From positions 124,001-188,000 of the forward strand of contig JAGWFS010000004.1 in assembly GCA_028867785.1 (NCBI GenBank): 64,000 bases of DNA, read 5' to 3'. The stretch is from Nitrososphaerota archaeon (GTDB lineage: Archaea; Thermoproteota; Nitrososphaeria; Nitrososphaerales; Nitrosopumilaceae). The notes under the pieces are model-generated. The model was given only the letters and a program-made list of their open reading frames with translations, was not told the DNA's origin and did no database searches. This document shows, in pieces, positions 35,101-43,825 of this stretch (its first letter is position 1; each line of letters opens with the position of its first letter). A program made the translations under genes and the position numbers.

Positions 35101-35919
35101 TTGCAGCAAGTCTACAAGGTCTTGCACGATAAGGGGCGGGGTACCTGCCTCCTTGCTTTCCTTTAGTCTCTGGTTTACCCTTATGATATCGACAAGTTTG
35201 TGTGTAAGGTCGTCTTCAGACCTGATTCCAGTCTCCAGAATTATTGAAGGTCTCACAGTTACAGGAGGTACAGGCAAGACTTGGAGTACAAACCATTCCG
35301 GTCTTGCAGTTGTCGGGTCATATCCAAGAAGTTTCAGGTCATCGTCTATCATGTGAGAGAATCTTTCACGGATTGTAATTGGAAGCAACCTGTTTTCTCC
35401 AAGTTCTGTGCGCTCGATGAAAATTGTAGGCTTGGTAAATATCATCTCGTATTGAGACTTGCCGCAGTGTGGACATGTCTTCTCTTTCTTTGCCCTTTCA
35501 ATTATTTCGTCTGGAATGTGTTTGATCGAGATTACACTGTATGCAGCTTCTTTTTGCATTACTTGGTGGTATTCCTCCAGTTCCTCTTGCGGTATCTTGA
35601 GTCTTGCACACGACCTGCAGGTTGTCAGCAAAAGCTTGTAGATATTATCAATGAATGCAATGTGCAGAACAGGCTCTGCAAGCTCAATATGTCCAAAGTG
35701 TCCAGGACATCGCGCTGCGGTGTTTCCGCATGTAAGACATTTCTGTCCAGGCTCCAGCGTTCCAAGTCTTCCGTCCATAAGTCCACCCTGAACAGACATG
35801 CCATCTTCATCATATGTTTCAGGTGCTGTTATCTCGGCAACAGAGTATTTTCTTATCTCAGTCGGAGACCAGACAGAGAACTTGATTCCATCGATTACTT
35901 TGATTGTCTCAGATGACAT
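32125..35919 (-). CDS. rpoA: DNA-directed RNA polymerase largest subunit, undivided A'+A''
   Basis: 1264 residues, equal to the sum of the A' and A'' subunits that most archaea encode as two genes. The catalytic Asp triad is in NADFDGDEMNLH near residue 458; N-terminal clamp zinc motif CLTCGNTAARCPGHFGH is near residue 60, and CPHCGK near 150. The bridge-helix and trigger-loop part and the A''-type C-terminus (ending DLYMKVVEDQ) are continuous. An undivided rpoA is a known feature of Thaumarchaeota. It starts 1 nt after the rpoB stop. Confidence 0.97.
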   Translation of the reverse strand: MSSETIKVIDGIKFSVWSPTEIRKYSVAEITAPETYDEDGMSVQGGLMDGRLGTLEPGQKCLTCGNTAARCPGHFGHIELAEPVLHIAFIDNIYKLLLTTCRSCARLKIPQEELEEYHQVMQKEAAYSVISIKHIPDEIIERAKKEKTCPHCGKSQYEMIFTKPTIFIERTELGENRLLPITIRERFSHMIDDDLKLLGYDPTTARPEWFVLQVLPVPPVTVRPSIILETGIRSEDDLTHKLVDIIRVNQRLKESKEAGTPPLIVQDLVDLLQYHVTTYFDNEVSGIPQAHHRSGRPLKTLTQRLKGKEGRFRGSLSGKRVDFSSRTVISPDPSLEISEVGVPESVAIKLTIPEVVTEWNIERLKKLVINGPMKFPGANYIVRPDGVKIRLDFVEDRETIANNIEIGYLVERHLSNGDIVMFNRQPSLHQMSIMGHYVRVLPNKTFRLHPSVCPPYNADFDGDEMNLHVPQSEEARAEAILLMRVQDQIISPRYGGPIIGALRDFITGAYLLTKDDTTLTPQEFANLAMLGGYQGTFPDPQVKGKGGQLFTGKQLFSLFLPKDFNYVITSKWSKGTKGPTKDVVIKNGQLVSGVIDKASIGAEEPDSVLHRIAKDYDYDTAKRFLNSILVMLKQFITGYGFSYGYADLELSTKTKESILTDIHESYDKVYDFISQAKKGTLQLSRGLSAEEALEAYIVNELSKARDRAGSTADKSFDETNAGRIMATTGARGSSLNIGQMAGALGQQSIRGRRIHKGYSNRALPHFKENDTNPDSRGFVKSNYRDGLSTLEFFFHAMGGREGLVDTAVRTQQSGYMQRRLINALEHLKLEYDQTVRDPHGHIIQFLYGEDGIDVSKSDHGEAFRILRLIESESIIDSGKKATKEDVSELAKKYTKTFNPRLAQTVHDALAESKLSRDSVEKVLKKALDLYDNAKVEPGQAVGVVTAQSIGEPGTQMTLRTFHFAGIRERNVTLGLPRLIELVDARKKPVTPTMDIYLEEHHKKSKEKAIKVAREILHTKISALITSTETDYSTKIKLNLNQDRLKERACTVEDVVAALQSSKKKFEIETSGHSITLTLPEESDAQTILGLRNKVLSATVKGVTDVERVTIVQQGEEWVIQTSGSNIAKVMEVDGIDKKNMRTNNVFEIANTLGIEAARNALINELSSTLEDQGLEVDVRYIMLVADLMCSRGYLQQIGRHGIAGTKTSVLARAAFEITVPTIAEAALAGEVEELKGVTENVIVGANIPIGTGTVDLYMKVVEDQ

Positions 35920-35920
35920 T

Positions 35921-38900
35921 TTACACTCTCTCCTTTATCAAAAGTCGCGGAGCAACATCAAGGCTCATCATTTCCTGCAGCAATAGTTTGAATGCATATG
36001 CAACTGATACCGATGTAACTTTTGCCTTGTCTCCGCATACCCTGCAGACAAATCGTCTTTGTTTTATATCATAATATGATACCAAGCCGCATCTCTCGCA
36101 GACATAGATTTCAGCCTTGTCAGATTCCTCAAGAAGCCTGTCCTTTAGCATCATGGATGCACCATATGCAATAAGGCAGTCTCTTTCCATTTCACCGAAC
36201 CTCAGACCACCACCCCTCGCACGTCCTTCTGTTGGTTGCTTTGTCAGCATCTGCACCTGGCCTCTTGCTCTTGCGTGTATCTTGTCTGCAACCATGTGGT
36301 GCAGTTTTTGATAGTATACAACTCCTAGGAAAACGTCAACAGGAAATGCCTTTCCAGTTCTGCCGTCATACATTGTCTCTTTTCCAGAATACTTGAATCC
36401 TGCGGCTTCCAGGACGCCCTTGATATCCTCCAGTTTTTCTCCGACAAATGCAGAGCCGTCCATCTTTGATCCCCGCAGAGCTGCAGCCTTTCCTGTCACA
36501 GATTCAAGGAACATTCCCACTGTCATTCTTGATGGGAAGGCATGAGGATTAATCATGACATCTGGCACTACACCATCAGCTGTATATGGCAGGTCTTCAT
36601 GGTTTACAAGCAGGCCTACGACTCCTTTCTGCCCGTGACGTGATGCAAACTTGTCTCCAATCTCAGGAATTCTCAAGTCTCTTACTCTAATTTTGTACAT
36701 TCTTCCACCATCATGAGATTGTGTCATGACAACGGTATCAACAACTCCATTCTCGGATGGCCTGACGCCAATTGATGTATCTCTTCGATAAGGTCCTTTT
36801 ACTTCAAACTCGCGATATTCTTCCATGAATCTTGGAGGACTGGTCTTTCCAATTAGTATGTCTCCGCCCTGTACAGTAGATTCGGTAGCAATTACCCCGT
36901 CTTCTTCAAGCAATCGGTATGCCTTGTCACCTCGGAAGCCTCTGATGTTTCCGTCTGCAGTCGGAATCTCAAAGTTATCCCTCATTCCTCCAGGATATTG
37001 CTTGGCTTCTGCCTCATAGATCCTATAGAAGAAGGTTCTTCCAAGTCCTCTTTCTACAGATGACTTGCTCAATACTATTGCATCCTCAATATTGTAACCG
37101 TCAAAAGGCAGCACTGCAACAACACAGTTTTGTCCAGCAGGTCTGTCTTCAAGTCCCAAAAGTCCCATTGCTTTGGTTGTAACAATCGGGGTTTGCGGAT
37201 AAAGCATTAGATGTTGCCTTACGTATGTGCTTGCATTCATCAGCGGGGTTGAAAATCCAAGGCTCTGCTTTGCCATTGCAGACTCGTATGTATTTCTTGG
37301 AGACTGGTTGTGCTCCGGATATGGAATGATTGATGCGCCTGCCCCAAGAATTGCAGACGGAAATATTTCCATGTGAGTGTGCTTTTTCATGTCAGTCTCA
37401 TCTATTGCAATGTAGCAGTTTTCCTCTTCGTTTGCATCAACTAGCTCAATTACTCCCATGTGCAACAGATCTGTCCAAGAAAGGAATTTTTTGCTGACTT
37501 TGTCTATGAGTTCTTGTGTTAGAAGCAACTTGCTTTCTTTGATCACAATCAGAGGTCGCAAAACTCTGCCTGCGTTGCAGTTTACATAGAGCCTCTTTGT
37601 AGAACCCTCTACGCTAGACTGGTACAGAAATATTCCAACGTGTGGATGAATCTTAAAGTTCCTCCTAAGATCTCGCAGTGAGTCTACGAGTTTCTGGCCA
37701 TCTCTATAGTATCCAATCAGTCTCCCGTCTACAAAGACTCTCGTTCCCTCTTTTTTCAGATCATCTTTTGCGTCTGAAACATAAGTTACTCCCAGATCGT
37801 AAAGTTTCTCAATGATATCCTCTGATGCCACGTTTACTGATATGATGGCTGACAGTGCCAAGTTCTTTACCAGTCCACAGTTAGATCCTTCCGGAGTCTC
37901 GCTTGGACATATTCTTCCAAAGTGGGTTGCATGAAGATCTCTTGCCTCAAAGTTTGGCTGGCTTCTGCTAAGTGGGGACTGGATTCTTCTAAGATGGCTG
38001 ATTGTTGACAGATAGTTTGTCCTATCCAAAAGTTGTGTCACACCTACACGGCCTCGCCCCCAGTTTCCAGTTGCAATTGCATTGTTTAGCTTGTCTGTAA
38101 CTATACCTGGCCTGACTGCTGCTGCAACCGCGTTTATTCCTCTTTTTTGTCCTGATCTCTCAAGCTGATACTTCATGTCTCGAACTAGGTTTCTGAAGGC
38201 AGTTCTGAAGAGGTCTGCAAGCATCTGGCCTGCGAATTTTATGACCTTGTTTCCATAATGGTCCTTGTCATCAGGTGTAATCCATCCAAGTTTTAATTCG
38301 ATTAGTTTGCAAGTGGCCTCTCCAAGAAACAGGGATTTTTCCTTCCTGTTGTCGGGATGTTTCCCAAGGTGTGGCAGGAGCCCCCAGTCAAGCAGAGTCT
38401 CTGCTCTCTTTATCTGGAATTCTTCTAGCATACCTGGTGCAATTCTCTTGCTGATGTACACAATGGCATCCTTTGCTGTTGGTACATCTCCTGATTTTTC
38501 AAATGAAGCTTCAAGATCGTCTTGAATCTCATCAACTAGAGATACTGCCGCTGCAATTTCTCTGTCGGACTCAAGTCCAAGTGCGCGCATCAAAGTAACT
38601 ACAGGAATGTCAACAGGAGAGCCCGGAATCTTGGCAACAATCAGTCCGTCATTTTTCATGACAAGTTCCAGTTTTGCCCTATAACCAACAATTGATGAGT
38701 ACACCTTTGCCTTGAAGACGGTATTTCCGCCGACAGTTTCTTTGTCAACTATAATTTTGTTGTAAGAAAGATCCTCCAGTCCGACAATCACGCGTTCAGA
38801 TCCGTTGATGATAAAGTATCCCCCTGGATCGTTTGGATCCTCGCCATATTCCACAAGTTTTTGTTCAGAAAGATTGTGCAGTATGCAAGCATTAGATCGC

Positions 38901-39268
38901 ACCATGACCGGCATGTCTCCAATGTGGACGTATCTTGATTCAAGAATTTTTCCATCTTCTACAACACTTGCTTCAAGCATTATAGGAGAAGCATACGTGA
39001 CATTTCTTAGTCGAGCTTCCATCGGAGCAATGTGTGTGATCGATCCGTCAAGCTCCATCATGCGAGGCTGTTGAAGTTTTACTTTGCCAAGCTGAATTTT
39101 ATACGGATATTCTGCACTTTCAATTTCAATTTGTCCTACCTCATCGATGATGCTTTGTAGCCCTCTTTCAAGAAACTCATCATAAGAATTGAGGTGCTGT
39201 CTTGCAATTCCCTCTCTTTTTAAAATATCCTGAACTATTGGCCATCGTTTATGTGAAATGTTTGTCAT
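35921..39268 (-). CDS. rpoB: DNA-directed RNA polymerase second-largest subunit B, undivided
   Basis: 1115 residues. Seen are the fork-loop/rudder region with GRICPSETPEGSNCGLVKNLAL, the catalytic-site lysines in PRDTSIG-type and KFASRHGQKGVVG segments, and the C-terminal zinc motif (CERCG and CRVCG) near residues 1050-1075. It forms the active centre with RpoA. Unlike euryarchaea with split B'/B'', the subunit is whole. Its ATG overlaps the rpoH stop by 1 nt (TAATG). Confidence 0.97.
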   Translation of the reverse strand: MTNISHKRWPIVQDILKREGIARQHLNSYDEFLERGLQSIIDEVGQIEIESAEYPYKIQLGKVKLQQPRMMELDGSITHIAPMEARLRNVTYASPIMLEASVVEDGKILESRYVHIGDMPVMVRSNACILHNLSEQKLVEYGEDPNDPGGYFIINGSERVIVGLEDLSYNKIIVDKETVGGNTVFKAKVYSSIVGYRAKLELVMKNDGLIVAKIPGSPVDIPVVTLMRALGLESDREIAAAVSLVDEIQDDLEASFEKSGDVPTAKDAIVYISKRIAPGMLEEFQIKRAETLLDWGLLPHLGKHPDNRKEKSLFLGEATCKLIELKLGWITPDDKDHYGNKVIKFAGQMLADLFRTAFRNLVRDMKYQLERSGQKRGINAVAAAVRPGIVTDKLNNAIATGNWGRGRVGVTQLLDRTNYLSTISHLRRIQSPLSRSQPNFEARDLHATHFGRICPSETPEGSNCGLVKNLALSAIISVNVASEDIIEKLYDLGVTYVSDAKDDLKKEGTRVFVDGRLIGYYRDGQKLVDSLRDLRRNFKIHPHVGIFLYQSSVEGSTKRLYVNCNAGRVLRPLIVIKESKLLLTQELIDKVSKKFLSWTDLLHMGVIELVDANEEENCYIAIDETDMKKHTHMEIFPSAILGAGASIIPYPEHNQSPRNTYESAMAKQSLGFSTPLMNASTYVRQHLMLYPQTPIVTTKAMGLLGLEDRPAGQNCVVAVLPFDGYNIEDAIVLSKSSVERGLGRTFFYRIYEAEAKQYPGGMRDNFEIPTADGNIRGFRGDKAYRLLEEDGVIATESTVQGGDILIGKTSPPRFMEEYREFEVKGPYRRDTSIGVRPSENGVVDTVVMTQSHDGGRMYKIRVRDLRIPEIGDKFASRHGQKGVVGLLVNHEDLPYTADGVVPDVMINPHAFPSRMTVGMFLESVTGKAAALRGSKMDGSAFVGEKLEDIKGVLEAAGFKYSGKETMYDGRTGKAFPVDVFLGVVYYQKLHHMVADKIHARARGQVQMLTKQPTEGRARGGGLRFGEMERDCLIAYGASMMLKDRLLEESDKAEIYVCERCGLVSYYDIKQRRFVCRVCGDKAKVTSVSVAYAFKLLLQEMMSLDVAPRLLIKERV

Positions 39269-39519
39269 TACTCTTCCACCACGTACCTATAGTAGATGCT
39301 CTGACCTGCTGTGTGACTTTTCCTTGTTATCTTTATCATGTCTCCCGGTTTTACTCCCAAGCCACGGATTGCAGGATCGCTGACATATATCAAAGGCATC
39401 TCGGTTGGCTTGGTATGGTATTTTTCTAACACTTTTTCTGCTTCTTCTTTTGTCATTATTTCATGTTTTGGAACATAGATATGATCTGGAATGAGAATTT
39501 TTTCTTTCTTACCCGACAT
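39268..39519 (-). CDS. rpoH: DNA-directed RNA polymerase subunit H (Rpb5)
   Basis: 83 residues from ATG 39519, covering the Rpb5 C-terminal assembly domain: HIYVPKHEIMTKEEAEKVLE and YVSDPAIRGLGVKPGDMIKITR. Subunit H binds A' near the jaw. A longer frame begins at 39540, but its extra codons contain a perfect GGAGG 7 nt before the ATG at 39519, so the shorter start is favoured. First gene of rpoH-rpoB-rpoA. Confidence 0.94.
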   Translation of the reverse strand: MSGKKEKILIPDHIYVPKHEIMTKEEAEKVLEKYHTKPTEMPLIYVSDPAIRGLGVKPGDMIKITRKSHTAGQSIYYRYVVEE

Positions 39520-39526
39520 GTTAAAA

Positions 39527-39531
39527 CCTCC
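39527..39531 (-). promoter_or_regulatory. Shine-Dalgarno site of rpoH
   Basis: GGAGG on the minus strand, 7 nt before the ATG at 39519. It decides the rpoH start against the in-frame ATG 21 nt upstream. Confidence 0.7.
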
Positions 39532-39540
39532 TTCGAACAT

Positions 39541-39905
39541 TAGCTGTAAATAGATAATTAATCCACAAACTACGATGCTTCTACCGAGAGGTTAATATAT
39601 ATCTAATCTGCGGCATTTCCGCTCGAATTGTATTTTATCTGCAATTCTTCCGAACTTTAAATAGTGAAAGATTACGTGATTCGAATATTTTCAGATAACA
39701 TTCGTTTCTTCATTCTAATTGTTCTATCTTCTGATCTGCCCCATAGGCATGTGCCAGTACAGCGCAGATTCAACTTTGGGTGCTACAAATGTCAAAGTCA
39801 CCATCTCAGTTTCATTTGAAAATAGTATGAAATAGATGAGATCAAATCCTAGCTTGGTATTTTTTAAATATACATAAATACCCATTCTACTTAATCGCAG
39901 GCAAG
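39541..39905. other. Intergenic region between rpoH and the PEFG array
   Basis: Toward rpoH there is a minus-strand AT-rich element (39593-39605) that could be its TATA box with a leader of about 45 nt. In the middle a strong plus-strand TATA box CTTTAAATAG (39655-39664) has no obvious gene behind it. Starting near 39689, it would transcribe a 38-residue frame (TTG 39719 to TAG 39833-39835) with a hydrophobic start and a strand-like end, or a non-coding RNA. The right end contains the promoter of the first PEFG gene within the 148-bp repeat. Confidence 0.4.
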
Positions 39906-39996
39906 ATGAGTACTCATAAAGAATACGCGTTGATCGCTATTCTTGCAACGGCAGCCATTGTAGGCGTTGGCCCTGCATTTGGATTCTGCCCACCAA
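39849..39996 (+). repeat. 148-bp direct repeat, copy 1
   Basis: Identical to 40533-40680. It contains promoter, leader and the coding sequence for the signal peptide through CPP. The TATA element TTTTTAAATA is at 39861-39870. Confidence 0.95.
39870..39886 (+). promoter_or_regulatory. Promoter-proximal motif shared in the PEFG array
   Basis: ATACATAAATACCCATT occurs 36 nt before the ATG here and at copy 2; an almost identical version with TCATT occurs at 42492-42508, 38 nt before the fourth gene. A common TATA/initiator element or regulator site is likely. Confidence 0.5.
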
Positions 39997-40499
39997 CGTG
40001 TGCACCGAGGGCTGATTACACTGCGGCAATGATGAGCGGTAATACGTCAGGTCTTGCGACAACTCAACAGTCAGTTGATGTAATTCCCATTACAGTGTCG
40101 GTAGACAATTCAACGTATAATCACAGCTCAGTCATCATGGTGAGCGGTCATGTGTTACACCCATATCCAGGCCAGGATGTGGCCATGAAGGTAACAAGTC
40201 CATCAGGAAATGTCGTATTTGCATCCCAATTAGCATTAGACAACAACGGGGACTTTGCCACTAAAATAAACACAGCTAGTTCACTCATGGCAGAAAATGG
40301 TCAATACACCTTGTATGTACAACAAGGCGATGAACAGGCAAGAACTAACCAAATACAGTTCCAACTTACTGGACAACCACCAACACCAGTAATAGTTCCA
40401 GAATTTGGTCCGATCGCAGCTCTGGTACTTGCGATTGCAATTGTATCAATAATTGCAGTATCTGCAAAGACCGGACTAAGATTGATGCCAAAATACTAG
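39906..40499 (+). CDS. PEFG-CTERM surface protein, array gene 1
   Basis: 197 residues. Signal peptide MSTHKEYALIAILATAAI with cleavage near AFGFC; one Ig-like beta domain (ITVSVDNSTYNHSSVIMVSGHV to TLYVQQG, residues about 58-150). C-terminus: PEFG, a hydrophobic helix and the basic tail, the PEFG-CTERM signal that archaeosortase is thought to process before anchoring. It lacks the second beta domain of the other array members. Likely exposed on the cell surface or part of a biofilm or envelope layer. Confidence 0.88.
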   Translation: MSTHKEYALIAILATAAIVGVGPAFGFCPPTCAPRADYTAAMMSGNTSGLATTQQSVDVIPITVSVDNSTYNHSSVIMVSGHVLHPYPGQDVAMKVTSPSGNVVFASQLALDNNGDFATKINTASSLMAENGQYTLYVQQGDEQARTNQIQFQLTGQPPTPVIVPEFGPIAALVLAIAIVSIIAVSAKTGLRLMPKY

Positions 40500-40502
40500 A
40501 AC
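40395..40502 (+). repeat. 108-bp repeat encoding the PEFG-CTERM tail, copy 1
   Basis: Codes for the last 34 residues plus stop and three further bases. Identical copies are at 41409-41516, 42360-42467 and 43721-43828, including third codon positions. Confidence 0.95.
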
Positions 40503-40532
40503 ACTCTACTTTTTCATTTTTTAAGACATGCT

Positions 40533-40680
40533 CTAGCTTGGTATTTTTTAAATATACATAAATACCCATTCTACTTAATCGCAGGCAAGATGAGTACTCA
40601 TAAAGAATACGCGTTGATCGCTATTCTTGCAACGGCAGCCATTGTAGGCGTTGGCCCTGCATTTGGATTCTGCCCACCAA
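40533..40680 (+). repeat. 148-bp direct repeat, copy 2
   Basis: Perfect copy of 39849-39996, offset 684 bp. TATA element at 40545-40554. Confidence 0.95.
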
Positions 40681-41513
40681 ATTGTACTACAAGAGCAGAT
40701 TACACTGCGGGTTTGATGGCAGGTAGTAATACAACAACTATTCAGCCGATCATGATTCCGGCAACGTTGCCACTTAGCGTGTCAACAGACAAGACAACAT
40801 ATGATCGACAATCAGTGATAGATGTTACAGGTCATGTTCAGAATGCGATACCTGCACTACCAGTCACATTACGAGTTTCAGATTCGTTGGGAGATGTCGT
40901 ACAAGTCAGTCAGTTAACAATAGACAACAATGGAAATTTTGAAACAAAGATCAATACATCGAGCCCTCTTTGGATAAGAGGTGGAACATATACCATCTAT
41001 GCTCAATATGGAGTACAACAAGGTATGCGCATGGCACAAACACAATTTAGCATCGGCGGTGGCGGAGCATCAAGCTGCCAACCAGATCAGCTCACAGCTA
41101 CGGTAAATAGCGAACTGTACTGTATCGATTATAGTATCAATGGAGGAACAGCTACAGGGGCAACTCTTAGCACTTCATCTAAAGCGCTCACTGTAAGCAT
41201 ACAATCAACCAGTGATGGCCAGATAACTCTCAAAATACCAAGATCAGTACTAGATGCAAAAAATGGTGTCGCGGATGACAGCTTCTTTGTCACAGTAGAC
41301 GGACAAGAACAAGACAGTTTCACAGACACACCAAGTGCCGACACAAGAACATTAACAATACCATTTGGGGCAGGAGCTGCACAAATAGAGATCATAGGTA
41401 CACAGGTAGTTCCAGAATTTGGTCCGATCGCAGCTCTGGTACTTGCGATTGCAATTGTATCAATAATTGCAGTATCTGCAAAGACCGGACTAAGATTGAT
41501 GCCAAAATACTAG
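40590..41513 (+). CDS. PEFG-CTERM surface protein, array gene 2
   Basis: 307 residues. The signal peptide region is the same as in gene 1, from the 148-bp repeat. Two beta domains follow: the first (LSVSTDKTTYDRQSVIDVTGHV to TIYAQYG) and a second with SINGGTATGATLSTSSKALTV and LKIPRSVLDAK, ending RTLTIPFGAGAAQIEI. Then the PEFG-CTERM tail. A CxCID pair (Cys near residue 155 and 170) could form a disulfide. ATG at 40590. Confidence 0.88.
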   Translation: MSTHKEYALIAILATAAIVGVGPAFGFCPPNCTTRADYTAGLMAGSNTTTIQPIMIPATLPLSVSTDKTTYDRQSVIDVTGHVQNAIPALPVTLRVSDSLGDVVQVSQLTIDNNGNFETKINTSSPLWIRGGTYTIYAQYGVQQGMRMAQTQFSIGGGGASSCQPDQLTATVNSELYCIDYSINGGTATGATLSTSSKALTVSIQSTSDGQITLKIPRSVLDAKNGVADDSFFVTVDGQEQDSFTDTPSADTRTLTIPFGAGAAQIEIIGTQVVPEFGPIAALVLAIAIVSIIAVSAKTGLRLMPKY

Positions 41514-41516
41514 AAC
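41409..41516 (+). repeat. 108-bp PEFG-CTERM repeat, copy 2
   Basis: Same as 40395-40502. Identity with copy 3 continues upstream for about 20 bp (TAGGTACACAGGTA). Confidence 0.95.
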
Positions 41517-41582
41517 ACTCTACTTTTTCATTTTTTTACATGCCATAGCAAAGGAAATATACGACATAAAGACAAACCGACT

Positions 41583-42464
41583 ATGCGTACAGGGGCATTA
41601 TTGTCGATTTCTTTTTTCGCATTATCTTTGTTTTCAGTACAAGTATTTGCCCAAACAACCACATCTGCCAGCAACACTATCACACCCACTGCACCTACAA
41701 CGCCATCAATCACAGTCAGTACAGACAGAGGGTCTTATTTAATAGGAGATACAATAGTCATCTCAGGTCAGGTCCAAGCAGTCGTACCTGGAACGCCACT
41801 AACAATTCAGATTTTGAACCCAAACAACAATCTGGTACACGTTGATCAGATTGTTGTCTCTTCAGATGGCAAGTATACAGATGGCACCATTAAAGCATCA
41901 TGTTCTCCAGATCAATCATGCCTATGGACAACAAGTGGCACCTACACGGTCAAAGTTCAATACGGACTACCCAATGTGACAGCGCAGACCACATTCACTT
42001 TCCAGAGCTCAGTTACTCCCATAAGCAATATTTTCCAGGTGAAAGATCCTAACAGCCAGCAAACCTTCAGTGTAAACTATACAATATCGGGTGGAAATGT
42101 AAAAGATATGACAATAGACGCCCAAAGCATATCGCTTGTTGTCTCCGTCAATTCCACAAGCGACGGTACCATCAAGTTACAGATGCCAAGAACTTTGATT
42201 GATGCCAAAACCAGCACTGGACAAGATGACTCTTTTATAATTCTGATAGATGGGGCAGAGGTCAAGTCCCAAAGTGAATCATCCGATTCGCAATACAGAA
42301 CATTGACAATACCATTTTTGCAAGGCGATCAAGACATAGAGATCGTAGGTACACAGGTAGTTCCAGAATTTGGTCCGATCGCAGCTCTGGTACTTGCGAT
42401 TGCAATTGTATCAATAATTGCAGTATCTGCAAAGACCGGACTAAGATTGATGCCAAAATACTAG
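41583..42464 (+). CDS. PEFG-CTERM surface protein, array gene 3
   Basis: 293 residues. Its own signal peptide (ALLSISFFALSLFSVQVFA), a Thr/Ser-rich linker, then the same two domains as gene 2: ITVSTDRGSYLIGDTIVISGQV and YTISGGNVKDMTIDAQSISLVV with LQMPRTLIDAK. It ends in the identical PEFG-CTERM tail. A TATA-like GAAATATACG at 41552-41561 lies 22-31 nt before the ATG, so it can be transcribed separately. Confidence 0.88.
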   Translation: MRTGALLSISFFALSLFSVQVFAQTTTSASNTITPTAPTTPSITVSTDRGSYLIGDTIVISGQVQAVVPGTPLTIQILNPNNNLVHVDQIVVSSDGKYTDGTIKASCSPDQSCLWTTSGTYTVKVQYGLPNVTAQTTFTFQSSVTPISNIFQVKDPNSQQTFSVNYTISGGNVKDMTIDAQSISLVVSVNSTSDGTIKLQMPRTLIDAKTSTGQDDSFIILIDGAEVKSQSESSDSQYRTLTIPFLQGDQDIEIVGTQVVPEFGPIAALVLAIAIVSIIAVSAKTGLRLMPKY

Positions 42465-42467
42465 AAC
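42360..42467 (+). repeat. 108-bp PEFG-CTERM repeat, copy 3
   Basis: Same as 40395-40502; 3' identity with the other copies ends soon after the stop. Confidence 0.95.
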
Positions 42468-42529
42468 TAGAAGTCAAATTTTCTTTTATCAATACATAAA
42501 TACTCATTATCCTTGAGATGGACTAGCAA

Positions 42530-43825
42530 ATGAGAGCATCGAGTGTCTTTTATGCAGTGTTAGTATCAATTATTACCGTTTTTGTATCATCTTTTCTCAT
42601 TCTAACTCCTGTACATGGTGCAAGTTGTCCTTCCACGGGATGCGTGCAAGGCGGTGGCACATTAAATGTCAATGTGACTCCAACTACTGGTTCGTCGCCA
42701 TTGCAAATTAGTTACAAGGTTTCGCTTACCGGTAGCAGTGCAATAAAAACCATAGTTTTGAATTTTGGAGACGGTAGTTCAGTAAACAGTGTCGCCAATG
42801 GAACACACACATATCAATCAGCTGGAAACTACACGGGCACTGTCGATGTCGATGCTAAGGACGGAACTAGTTATACCCAAACATTTTCAGTCACAGTCAC
42901 AGGATCAATAGGGGCTAATGTATTCAATGCCACAATACCCAATCCAGACAATGGTACGATGAATGCATACAAATACTTCCTCCAGAAACACAACAATACC
43001 CTGGCAGCAACAAGTCAGGTACCCCTCGCAGTACAGACAGATGCGCCTTCTTATTCACAAGGAGACACAGTGATCATTCGTGGCACAGTCAAAGATGTGT
43101 CAAATCAAACTGCAGTGACGCTCAGGGTATTCAATACTCTAAAGAACATGGTTTCAATAGCACAGCTTATTCCTGCTTCGGATGGAAGCTTTTCTACCAA
43201 AGTACTGGCTACCGGTCCACTATGGACCAAGGCAGGCAACTATACTATAATTGCCCAGTATGGTCCAGCTACAAATTCCACTACTAGCTTCCAATATGGT
43301 GGTGGCGATGGCTCATCAAAGATATCCGCACCGCCAACAAACAGCAGATTTGCATTACAGACCAGCGCAGGAACGTTCAACATACCGTACACAATACGAG
43401 GTGGAACAGTACAAAACATGCAGCTTGACGGAAAGAGTCACGTACTAACCATCACTATCAATGCACCTTCAGACGGATCCATAAACGTAGACATTCCAAG
43501 AGCATTCATGGATTCCAAACAACAAATATCTATACCAACTGGGCCCAACAGTACGTCAACCACACAGGTGAACCAAGCAGAACTGCCAGATCAGCCATTC
43601 ACAGTACAAGTGGGCGGACAGAGTGCACAAGTTACAGAGATAAAAACACCAACCACAAGAACGCTCGGCATATCATTCCACAAGGGAGACACCACAATCG
43701 ACATATTGGGAACAGTCTCGGTTCCAGAATTTGGTCCGATCGCAGCTCTGGTACTTGCGATTGCAATTGTATCAATAATTGCAGTATCTGCAAAGACCGG
43801 ACTAAGATTGATGCCAAAATACTAG
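42530..43825 (+). CDS. PEFG-CTERM surface protein with PKD domain, array gene 4
   Basis: 431 residues. After the signal peptide (VSIITVFVSSFLILTPVHGA) comes a PKD domain, residues about 45-125, with FGDGSSVN and HTYQSAGNYTGTVDV. The two array domains follow (LAVQTDAPSYSQGDTVIIRGTV and YTIRGGTVQNMQLDGKSHVL with VDIPRAFMDSK), the latter holding an extra Ser/Thr/Pro insertion, then the PEFG-CTERM tail. PKD domains serve in protein-protein or sugar binding outside the cell. Confidence 0.88.
   Translation: MRASSVFYAVLVSIITVFVSSFLILTPVHGASCPSTGCVQGGGTLNVNVTPTTGSSPLQISYKVSLTGSSAIKTIVLNFGDGSSVNSVANGTHTYQSAGNYTGTVDVDAKDGTSYTQTFSVTVTGSIGANVFNATIPNPDNGTMNAYKYFLQKHNNTLAATSQVPLAVQTDAPSYSQGDTVIIRGTVKDVSNQTAVTLRVFNTLKNMVSIAQLIPASDGSFSTKVLATGPLWTKAGNYTIIAQYGPATNSTTSFQYGGGDGSSKISAPPTNSRFALQTSAGTFNIPYTIRGGTVQNMQLDGKSHVLTITINAPSDGSINVDIPRAFMDSKQQISIPTGPNSTSTTQVNQAELPDQPFTVQVGGQSAQVTEIKTPTTRTLGISFHKGDTTIDILGTVSVPEFGPIAALVLAIAIVSIIAVSAKTGLRLMPKY

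Noticed and set aside
32180-39100. Many plus-strand frames of 60-216 codons across rpoA and rpoB
   Set aside because: They shadow the highly biased codons of the polymerase genes, have low-complexity Ser/Thr/Cys-rich products and no promoters.
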